Shown here piece by piece: positions 44,401 through 56,400 of a stretch of DNA of 64,000 nt. The stretch spans positions 10,407,983 to 10,471,982 of the forward strand of contig NC_087077.1 of NCBI RefSeq assembly GCF_026151205.1, written 5' to 3'. The stretch comes from Bolinopsis microptera (Eukaryota > Ctenophora > Tentaculata > Lobata > Bolinopsidae). The notes beneath the pieces are model-generated. The model saw only the letters and a program-made list of their open reading frames with translations, was not told where the DNA came from and did no database searches. Position 1 is the stretch's first letter, and every line of letters starts with the position of its first letter. The position numbers were made by a program, and so were the translations under genes.

Positions 44401-47400
44401 TTTGGAAAAGCTTCATCACCTTATTTTTACTGCACGCACGCATTTTGATCGTAGTTACCGTTAACTTTCTGCCAGGTTTACGTTATCGAAGGGCAGGACG
44501 GCAAGATAACATGCATGGCATACGGACCAGACTCAGTAGATTTTACGTGGTGGTATAAACAAAATGAAGACAGCAGCGCTTTCAGCAAGCTCACCCAGGG
44601 AGGAGACTACGACATTACCAAGGTACTTATAGTTCTAACAATCAGCATACTTATAAATATCTCCGGGATTTCGACGCGGGATCATATTATCACTCAGCCC
44701 GACCCGCTGTTAGATAAACATCTCAAGGTGATATCATCCCGCCCCGGAAATTTGTATAAACCCGGCCCGCTTTTTAGTCGTAACTGATGTTTATCATTCA
44801 ATTCTCCGACTTACAATAATCAATGATACTGCTGATTAGAACTCGATAATAGTAGAACAGTTAGACGCGCGATCACGTGGGCGCGTCACGTGCGTACCAC
44901 GTGCCACCAATAGCATACGCCGAGTCTATACCACGTGACACGAAACTCGAAAGCGCACCACGTGATATGAAACATCGTAACCGTCCACTTCTTTTACACG
45001 CAAATTCCTGGGAACGTTGCCAAAGCAGCTAATTCTTGGAATTTCTCCAACGCGTGGCGTGAGAAGTTGGCGACTAGCCAGCTACCCTTGTCCGTGCCCT
45101 AAAAATAGTATTGTTTTGCTTGCTCTCCTTCCAGCTTTTGTTCCTGCTAACGTTCAAGCTATTGCTCCACTATGACAGATCGGTTTGACATTCAGATTGA
45201 TGAACTGCTTTCCAATCGTGTTCCGGACAGTACAGTTAGAGTCAACAACTGGGCTCTAAACAAATTTAATTCTTGGCTTCAGTCATCCAGATTTGCTCGT
45301 GACTTCAATGACTTTGACCAAATTCAAAAACTATTTTATCACTCTCTTCTAAAATATAAATCCCTTGTCGAAATCGCCGGAGATAATTATAATCCATAAA
45401 CACTTCACGCTCAGGGCTAAATAAATGTAATCCCTCAGCTGGCGCTTCGGGATTACATATTAACACAAAACTCGTGCGCTAGCGCGGGATGATCTGTTAT
45501 ATAAACCCTTTGCGTGGCGGGTTTATGTTATTATAATCATAGCTCTAAAGTTCATTAAAACACCCAAAGAAAACAAAGACGATATTAGGTTCCCCGACTT
45601 TTACTCTTCATTGAAAGGCTCCAAAGTTTGCTACATGGAGAAGAGAAGTGGTATCCGTAATATACCTAAGTATGCCTAAGTGGTATCTAAGTCTTAGTAT
45701 AACGATCAGCTTTCTTCTCATTGTCACTATTGACATCGAAAAAGTAAAGAATAAATAGAAAATCCCCTCCCCCCTTCAAAGATGACATTCTTCAGACAAA
45801 CTGGGATAGTACTTGTCACAAGAGGTCCTCGACCTTGACTGTAAAGACATCTGCGGCCTCCCATGAGGGTAAATATAAGTGCAAGACGAGTGATAATGAG
45901 GTAACGACTAGAGATATGGAGAAAGAAATTCTTTTGAAGGTCAGTGTGATTCATATAAGGAAAATATACTACCCTTTATTAGGACTCCAATTAAGGGCAT
46001 TCTTTTCTTTTTTTATTTTCAATCATCGTTATTTTCTCTTATTCTTATTGAGTTATTGATATTCTCGACAATGAATATGATATGTACCGCAATTTAATTC
46101 CGCATGTTATTCAGTTCCACCCGTTATGATTAATTCAAATCAATCTTATAGCAATATATTTAGCGGTATGTAACCCAGACATTTAGCGGTATGTAACCCA
46201 GACATTTAGCGGTATGTAACCCAGACATTTAGTGGTCTGTAACCCAGACATTTAGCGGTCTGTAACCCAGACATTTAGCGGTCTGTAACCCAGACATGTA
46301 GTGGTCTGTAACCCAGACATTTAGTGGTCTGTAACCTAGACATTTAGCGGTATGTACACCAGATATTTAGCGGTATGTAAACCAGACATTTAGTGGTCTG
46401 TAACCCAGACATTTAGTGGTCTGTAACCCAGACATTTAGCGGTATGTAACCCAGACATTTAGCGGTCTGTAACCCAGACATTTAGCGGTCTGTAACTCAG
46501 ACATTTAGCGGTCTGTAACCCAGACATTTAGCGGTCTGTAACCCAGACATTTAGCGGTCTGTAACCCAGACATTTAGCGGTATATGTAACCCAGACATTT
46601 AGTGGTCTGTAACCCAGACATTTATCGGTCTGTAACCCAGACATTTAGCGGTCTGTAACCCAGACATTTAGCGGTATATGTAACCCAGACATTTAGTGGT
46701 CTGTAACCCAGACATTTAGTGGTCTGTAACCCAGACATTTAGCGGTCTGTAACCCAGATATTTAGCGGTATGTAAACCAGACATATTGGACAGGTGTATC
46801 GAGTAGTTGAGTTCAAGACTGACAAAGAAGGAGAGATCACTCAGTTTGACGCTGCTTCCTTGGCGTGTATCGCCAGTTACCCCGGAGGGAAGTTTAATTT
46901 CATCAAGAAAATTGACGGAAAGGACCCTGAAATTCAGTATAGTGACTACGAGGTTGAAACAGATGTGTCAGAGGGTTATGAAGACAAATCCTTCCTGACA
47001 GACAAATGGGTATGTTAAAGCTTTAAAGGAGCACTTATCTATTTATGAATTATCTTGCTCGTTTGTTCAATTTAAGTCTAAATTTGTCAGTGAACTCACG
47101 AGGTCTGGATAATTAATTTGAAACAAAGTTACGAGCCAAATCTTTATAATTCATAATTCATGTGTTCCAGGTAGCAGCTGGGTGGAACATCCAGACGTTT
47201 GACGTTGATGATACGGGAGAGTACGAGTGCAAGGTCGAGTGGAACGGAGACGCGGCTCCTGTCAAGAAACTGGATCTGGAAATAAGCTTGGTAAGTGGAC
47301 TAGACAAGTTACTAGACAAGTTACTAGACAAGTTACTAGACAAGTTACTAGACAAGTTACTAGACAAGTTACTAGACAAGTTACTAGACAAGTTACTGGA

Positions 47401-50400
47401 CAAGTTACTAGACAAGTTACTAGACAAGTTACTGGACAAGTTACTAGACAAGTTACTAGACAAGTTACTGGACAAGTTACTAGATAAGTTACTAGACAAG
47501 TTACTGGACAAGTTACTAGACAAGTTACTAGACAAGTTACTAGACAAGTTACTAGACAAGTTACTAGACAAGTTACTAGACAAGTTACTAGACAAGTTAC
47601 TAGACAAGTTACTAGACAAGTTACTAGACAAGTTACTAGACAAGTTACTAGACAAGTTACTAGACAAGTTACTAGACAAGTTACTAGACAAGTTACTAGA
47701 CAAGTTACTAGACAAGTTACTAGACAAGTTACTAGACAAGTTACTAGACAAGTTACTAGACAAGTTACTAGACAAGGTACTAGACAAGGTACTAGACAAG
47801 TTATTTAGAATTTTAGAGTATGGCTAGGTGCCCATTTTGTCTTTGTTTGTCTTCAATTATCAATTATTTTGCGCTTTTTTCTTTCACTATCCGTAACAGA
47901 TTCTGGCAAAATGACTTTTAAAAACGTATATCATTACTTAGGTGTGCCAAAGACCGGACATAACAAACGGTAAGCTGTTAACGGATGACCCAGACACAGT
48001 GTGGATTAAGAAGGGCGAGAGTGGCACTGTGACCTGTGAGTCAGGTTTCACCCTTAGTGGGGAGAGTTCCGTTAATTGTGTTGACGGCCAGCTGAAAACA
48101 CCCACCGGTGGTTCACTGACAGCGCAATGTCTGGCGGTAAGTTAAAATGACTCCGGTAGATTTATCAGTCTTCTCGCCGTTTAGTTTAGGAAGAAGTAAA
48201 ATGTCCATGGTATTTTTGGCTAACGAGCTAATATAAAGCAGTTATCAAGGCTTCTCTCCAACCATTACTACAATAAAGAATGTGAAATTTCGGAGAACAG
48301 TCCTTAGATTTTAGCAGAATGATATCCCATCCAGGTTCCAGAGAAGAGGTGTGTGGTTCTGCCAGCCCCAACTAACGGCAGATTAAACTGTGTGATGAGG
48401 GCAGGTAACCTGGCGTGCAGTGTTGTGTGCAATACAGGTAAGGAGCTGAAATAAGGAGCCGGAATAAGGAGCCAGCTAGACCAAATTCTCACATAGTGCA
48501 TATCTTTCAGTTTCACCTCAACTACATTTTACATTTATCCGAATCTGCGGACCCGTGATGATTAATAACGAGTCATTGTCAAGTCTAACACATTTCTCCC
48601 TCTCTCCCAGGTTTCCTTATCTCTGACGCTTCTGATAACGAGTACACGTGTACAGCTAATAGTGGAGAGAACTGGGACCACGTGGACGCCACTAATCCTC
48701 TCGGCAAGACAGCCACGTGCGACAGTAAGTTGTGTGACAAAAAAGAAAGAGAAGAAAAAATGAACAAAATTTTGGAAATTTCAAAATATTATCACAAAAC
48801 TTATATAATAGTATAATAATTATCACTAAACTTATATAATAGTTTATAAGTACTGTTATAAGTTACTGTTTTCTTGAAAAATTTGTTGTTTTCTTGTATA
48901 GCAAGCAGCGTCCGCTAACTTATTGATTTTCCTACACATGCGGCCACGTGTTATAGTAAAAAAGGAGCGCGAGCGTCAAAACTTATGATTCTCTCAGAGT
49001 TGACAACGAGGATCTACACTTACACTATTGATGATCAGGACTGTTCTGCAATCAATACTGCGTACGAAAGTCAATGTGATGTGGATTGTAAAGGAGTCCT
49101 AAAGGTAGGCTGAAATTTAACAAATGTATTGTACTTCTTTCAGTGACCAATGACCTTGATTTCAGTTATAAGTGGTCACTGATACAATTACTATAAATAA
49201 ATTAACGTACATTCTGAACTGAAAATTTCTCTGAAAAATCAAGTATCCGCTGTCTACAGGAGTTGAATTGTGATGAAACTGCTGGAACAACTATCACTAT
49301 CAAGTCACTGAAAAGCAGCACGGAAGTTTTACAAGCACTTGAAGGTCTGACAGCCAGTGATAACGGGAGGAAACGCAGGCAGGCGGGATCATCTCGGTTT
49401 ACGTTCGTGTCCGATCAAAGTTCCTGCGAGAGTTCTGGATCGGCACTGAGTGGAGAGTATTGTGGTGAGTAATGGTCTGGATACTGACAATCAACAAATT
49501 TCGTTCAGTAATAACTGTTATTTTATATTGTATCGTCATTATAATATCTGAATTTGAAGTTTAAAATTAACCGAGAGGATCAATTACGAATAACTTAACT
49601 TATAAGAAACATGTTAAGTTGTAGTTTTTAACAATAATAGAGATTCTCACTATATAATCAATGCACCTTATTTCAGTTGAGTGCTCGGCTGGATACTACT
49701 CAAGTAATAACAAGTGTAAGAGATGTGCAGTTGGAGCGTACTCCAACTTACCCGGACAAACGGAGTGTACAGAGTGTACTGGAGATCTGAGCACCTTAGG
49801 AGAGGGTGCATCACACTCTTCTGAATGTATTGGTGAGTTAACCAGTGTAGTGGTGAGTTGGTGAGATAGTGAGTTAACCAGTGTAATGGTGAGTGACCGA
49901 GTTGGTGAGATAGTGAGTTAACCAGTGTAATGGTGAGTGACTGAGTTGGTGAGATAGTGAGTTAACCAGTGTAGTGGTGACTTACTGAGTTGGTGAGATA
50001 GTGAATTAACCAGTGTAATGGTGAGTGACTGAGTTGGTGAGATAGTGAGTTAACCAGTGTAGTGGTGACTTACTGAGTTGGTGAGATAGTGAATTAACCA
50101 GTGTAATGGTGAGTGACTGAGTTGGTGAGATAGTGAGTTAACCAGTGTAATGGTGAGTTACTGAGTTGGTAAGATAGTGAGTTAACCAGTGTAGTGGTGA
50201 GTAACTGAGTTGGTGATTACTAACACTCCTCCTCCTCCTCACTACTAACACTCCTCCTCCTCCTCCTCACTACTAACACTCCTCCTCCTCCTCACTACTA
50301 ACACTCCTCCTCCTCCTCCTCACTACTAACACTCCTCCTCCTCCTCCTCCTCCTCCTCCTCACTACTAACACTCCTCCTCCTCACTACTAACACTCCTCC

Positions 50401-53400
50401 TCCTCCTCACTACTAACACTCCTCCTCCTCCTCACTACTAACACACCTCCCCCTCCTCCTCACTACTAACACTCCTCCTCCTCCTCCTCCTCACTACTAA
50501 CACTCTTCCTCCTCCTCTCTACTAACACTCCTCCTCCTCCTCCTCACTACTAACACTCCTCCTCTCTACTAACACTCCTCCTCCTCACTACTAACACTCC
50601 TCCTCTCTACTAACACTCCTCCTCCTCACTACTAACACTCCTCCTCTCTACTAACACTCCTCCTCCTCCTCCTCACTACTAACACTCCTCCTCCTCCTCC
50701 TCACTACTAACACTCCTCCTCCTCACTACTAACACTCCTCCTCTTCACTACTAACACTCCTCCTCCTCACTACTAACACTCCTCCGCTTCACTACTAACA
50801 CTCCTCCTCCTCCTCACTACTAACACTCCTCCTCCTCCTCCTCACTACTAACACTCCTCCTCCTCACTACTAACACTCCTCCTCCTCCTCCTCACTACTA
50901 ACACTCCTCCCCTCCTCCTCACTACTAACACTCCTCCTCCTCCTCCTCACTACTAACACTCCTCCTCCTCCTCACTACTAACACTCCTCCTCTTCACTAC
51001 TAACACTCCTCCTCCTCACTACTAACACTCCTCCTCCTCACTACTAACACTCCTCCTCCTCCTCACTACTAACACTTCCTCCTCCTCCTCACTACTAACA
51101 CTCCTCCCCTCCTCCTCACTACTAACACTCCTCCTCCTCCTCCTCACTATTAACAATCCTCCTCCTCCTCACTACTAACACTCCTCCTCTTCACTACTAA
51201 CACTCCTCCTCCTCACTACTAACCACTCATCCTCCTCACTACTAACACTCCTCCTCCTCCTCCCTCACTACTAACACTCCTCCTCCTCCTCCTCCTCACT
51301 ACTAACACACCTCCTCCTCCTCCCCACTCCTGACCACTCCCTCCTCCTCTCCTCATACTAAACACTCCTCCCCTCCTCCTCACTACTAACACTCATCCTC
51401 CTCTCCTCCTCACTACTAACACTCCCTCCTCCTCCTCATACTAACACTCCTCCTCCTCACTCACAAACACCCTCTCCTCCTCACCAACAACATCCTCCTC
51501 CTCACTACTAACACTCCTCCTCCTCCTCCTCACTACTAACACTCCTCCCCTCCTCCTCACTACAACACTCCCTCCTCCTCCTCCACACTACCTAACCACT
51601 CCTCCTCCTCCTCACTACTAACACTCCTCCTCTTCACTACTACACCTCCTCCTCCTCACTACTAACACTCCTCTCCTCACTACTAACCCATCCTCTCCTC
51701 CTCACTACTAACACTCCTCCTCCTCCTCACTACTAACACTCCTCCCCTCCTCCTCACTACTAACACTCCTCCTCCTCCTCCTCACTATTAACACTCCTCC
51801 TCCTCCTCACTACTAACACTCCTCCTCTTCACTACTAACACTCCTCCTCCTCACTACTAACACTCCTCCTCCTCACTACTAACACTCCTCCTCCTCCTCC
51901 TCACTACTAACACTCCTCCTCCTCCTCCTCCTCACTACTAACACTCCTCCTCCTCCTCCCCACTACTGACACTCCTCCTCCTCCTCCTCACTACTAACAC
52001 TCCTCCCCTCCTCCTCACTACTAACACTCCTCCTCCTCCTCCTCCTCACTACTAACACTCCTCCTCCTCCTCCTCACTACTAACACTCCTCCTCCTTACT
52101 ACTAACACTCCTCCTCCTCACTACTAACACTCCTCCTCCTCACTACTAACACTCCTCCTCCTCCTCCTCACTACTAACACTCCTCCTCCTCACTACTAAC
52201 ACTCCTCCTCCTCCTCCTCACTACTAACACTCCTCCTCCTTACTACTAACACTCCTCCTCCTCACTACTAACACACCTCCTCCTCCTCACTACTAACACA
52301 CTTCCTCCTCCTCCTCACTACTAACACTCCTCCTCCTCACTACTAACACTCCTCCTCCCTATAGAGGTATGCCTGATCCCCGGAGTGAACCAGGGAAGCT
52401 CGTACCCTCCTGAGGACTACACAGTTCCTGCTGGAACTACACTCACTCTCACGTGTAATACTGGATATGATCTGGAGTACAACCAGGCTGACGAGATCGA
52501 ATGTGCTGACGAGCTCCCTAAGTGCTACCGCAGGTAACTTCCTAAGTTCTACCACAGGTAACTTTCCTAAGTGGTACTGTTGATAACTTTCCTTCGTGTC
52601 TTGAAAAAAGTGTAGTGTGCAGACACTGACAGCATACAATTTTGAGCAGATGGGATTCTTATCAGCTTGTTCATAAAAAATGCGAATGTGCAGTTTGTAG
52701 AATTGATCTTTTGCCGGCGACAAGATTACCAAGGTGACCGTGTTAAGATTTTTTCTACTCATGCTTTCCTTCTGAACACGTTTGTGTAGAATAGAGAAGG
52801 AACTTTTGATTATTTGTAAGATAACATAATTAAATTAGATATCAGTACTTTTAATATCACTGAGAAGTATAGGTTTTCTCTCTCAGATGTTCTGTAGAGA
52901 GTCCAGAATACGACAACAATGGTCTGAAGAAGGTTGAGATAGGTTCCTCTTTCATTGACAAAGTTCAGCAACCTTCAGCCCTCTGCGGCGGAAGAGATGT
53001 CAAATGTACCGGGGTAAATGTTACTACAAACTTTTATTACTTTGACGTTTTACTTTTGAATATAAAAAGCCTTAATAAATATCATAATATTTTATAACAA
53101 AGACTTCAGTCCTCCATACTCTCACAGGGAAACAGCCCCTCTATTGTGCACGGGTTCCCAATAAAGGCTGTGTGTGTAGATGTAAAAGCAATGGAGAACG
53201 GGAAGACAGAGCAGATTCTCTACTGTCAAGAAAACGTCCTCTTTAGCTTCCCAGACTGCTCTGGTAAGTACACTCTGAGATCATGTCGGGGTGAATTAAA
53301 CTTAGAAAGTTTGCTTATCTTAGGACGTTGGAATGTGGATATTTTCAACGACATTTGCTTTGTATTATTTTCTGGGATATTAATGCTTTTCTTACAAAGT

Positions 53401-56400
53401 TACAACAAAGTCTTCATGTCAAATGTAACTAATAATTTATAGTGTTGTAATTAGTTTAAAATTAGAATCATACGTTATGATTCTATACTGTAAAGGCCCG
53501 AATGGGCAATTTTAAAATTTTGCATAAATGTTTTTAAAATTAAGACGATTACAGCTGTAACCAAATTATCTACTAGAATGCAAAACGGGGTGCTCTGAAA
53601 CTCAGTGGCAGTGCAATTCCGACTGTTCCTGTATAGACAATTCAAAGCGGTGCGATGGCGAAGATAACTGCAAAGTCAACTCTAATAAACCTTGGATATC
53701 AGACGAGTATGACTGTCCTGTTGATAGTGAGTCTAAAGTTGCAAATAGTGTTTATATTAGTTGCTGCTAAACTTGCTTAAAGGGATGTTTGTTTCATTTG
53801 AAAGTTGGAATTAGTCGCACTTTATTTCAAATATCTTTGTTTTTGAAATTTTGTCGTGAAATTAGACGTGTTGCAACAAGGCCTGTTTCCAAGGCGGTTA
53901 TCATGGGCAATATAACAGCATATTATGCAGCATATGCAGTTTATACGCTTATATATCCCTTACTTATCTGCTTGCTCATGTGAATGCAGGCACTTAAACG
54001 TGTCGAACAAACTGACTCAGTACAGGTAGCTTTGGGCAGATTCTCATGAACAATACAACTAAAAACACAGATGATAATTAATGTTAATTGCAATGTTTCA
54101 GTAACGGACCCGCAGGATATTTAGTTCGACCACTGCTCTGTAAATAATACGTAAAAATATGTGAATAATAATTAAATAATAAGTGAATAATATGAAACTG
54201 TTTCAGTAACGAGCCCGCAGGGTATACAGTTCGACCACTGGCAGCAGGAGGACAGTAGCATTGAGCCGGTTATATTTAACTACAATCAGGAGAAAGATTG
54301 GAAACAGTTTGCAACTTGTCTATGGCTGCAGACTTCGTACAAAGGCCCTCAGACAGTCTTTTCTTATGGGTTGGTTAATCATAATCCGCTGAGAATATAA
54401 AATCACAGTGGTTTTAGTTAACAGTTTCTTGTTGAACACTTATCGTAAGTCTAAGAGTTAGAGTTATTTGTGCACTCTTATATCGAAAATTGACAAAAAG
54501 GGGAACTTTAATTAACTCATTATAAAGCTTCAACAAATCTCCCCTAACAGAGGAAAGATAAGCATGTCAGTCCACGATCAATTGTTGGCGGTTCACTTTA
54601 ACTTTGACTCCACAATATCCACGTTTTCGAACACTGCCTCGGGTATCTCTGACGGAGACTACCACAGAATCTGTCTGTCTTGGAACAGTATTGGTGGTGT
54701 GGTGGATCTCTATTACGGCGATAGTAAGTTTTATCTTCTCTACTCTTTTATCCATTATCTACATTTTAACCCTGTAACTCCCATCCCTCCCCTCTTTATA
54801 GCATCTTTTGCATATTATTCGCCAGTCCTTGTATCAAGTCCCTTTCATTTCCCTTTATTCTTAATTCCTTTCTTTTAAAAATATAATACTTTTGGACACG
54901 AAAATCTTCGTAAAACTACATCATTAGAGCCTGTAAAAACATTTAACTTTAAGATAAGCACTCTATCAAGGAAAATTCCTTTCTTTTCCTTTTCTGAAAA
55001 AAAGTATTTTCCACCAGTGATGCACGCCGGTTCATTTTTCGCCAACCGGCGGCGGCGTGCCCAAAATGGCCCGGCGTGGCGGCGTTCGGCGGCGTGGAAC
55101 ATAATTTTGTTAAAATTTAGGTTTGAATTTCCAGGCCCACAAAAATTGTGGCGTACGTGCGTGCATGAAATAATGATGTAATAAGTGTGGTTTTTACAAT
55201 TATATTTGGTGGTTTTTACAATTATATTTAAGAAAAATCAAATTCTTAACATTGTCGTTGGACAATTTGGATCTCCTAGAGTTCAAAATCAACCCCGACT
55301 GGCTCCATACTCTTTCTATTTCCTTTCACGCCACGCCGACTTGAGAGGTATCGGCGTGGCGGCGTGTGAAAATGTGCCGGCGCGGCGGCGTCCGGCGGCG
55401 GCGTGCATCACTGTTTTCCACTGAGAAGTTGTATTTAAATAAGTATGTTGAGAGTGTGAAACATTGCTCATTATAAACCTTATTTCAGGGGACATCATAA
55501 ATGACGAGGATTTCAAGACATGGTCTGTTTCTGCTAAAACACTGCCCGCGGGAGATGTTGTTAACCTAGCCGTCGGCGGAACTGAGGCGGACAAATCAAA
55601 CAGCTTCCACGGTTTTATCAAAGATATGGTACGAATTGTTCATTCATAGATATTATCTTGGATGAGGTATCAGACTGTTTATTAAACAATAAACTTTAAA
55701 CCATATGCCTTTTTGTTATGATGATTTCTGGGACCTCCGAGTTTAACTTTCTTTTTTTTTTCAGTCGGTGATGCAGAAACAGCTTATTAAAGAAGACATC
55801 GACAACTTCAGGTACTTAAGTAAAATTAAACTCGCAGGTAATTAGGTGATAATATGTAACTAGGTGATAATATGTAACTAGGTGATAATATGTAACTAGG
55901 TGATAATATGTAACTAGGTGATAATATTATGTAACTAGGTGATAATATGTAACTAGGTGATAATATTATGTAACTAGGTGATAATATGTAACTAGGTGAT
56001 AATATGTAACTAGGTGATAATATGTAACTAGGTGATAATATGTAATTGTAATATGGTTTCTGTCCAGATTAAAATAAACTGCACTCTTTAAGAAACAAAG
56101 CGTCAACCGATGATCTTAAAATCCGCGCAACGGTATAGACATTCAAACAATGTTTATAATCCAACATTGCTACAACTTCAGATATTGTAAATTCCCTGCG
56201 GAAGACAGCACACGCATCGAATGGTCCAAAATCCTGACTCAGGCCAAGAGTAAAGCCACCAAATACTATATCATGGAGTATAACTACGGAGGCTGCTCCG
56301 CTCCAACTTGTGAAAGTAGGATTATACAAGTTATATTACAAGTTTATATTATACAAGTTTGATATGCTCACTTACTCCACAAGCTCTTGCTTCTTGCGAA

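Larger units (their letters stand above)
44640..45560 (+). mobile_element. Insertion in gene 2 intron 18, possible Crypton-like fragment
   Basis: The segment contains a 75-codon ORF and an E-box cluster and differs from neighbouring introns in base composition (CG-rich: CGACGCGGGATCATATTATC). Similar motifs near each side (GCGGGATCATATT / GCGCGGGATGATCTG; TATAAACCCGG / TATAAACCCTTTG) suggest element ends, but I could not define TIRs or a TSD. Confidence 0.4.

Noticed and set aside
46140-46790. CRISPR-like array
   Set aside because: Contiguous tandem units without unique spacers, in a eukaryotic intron.
47158-47827. Long LLDK / SSNL repeat ORFs on both strands
   Set aside because: Products of the 12-bp minisatellite; the true coding part ends at the donor 47290.
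53789-53983. 64-aa hydrophobic ORF in gene 2 intron 31
   Set aside because: No splice agreement with neighbouring exons; likely chance.
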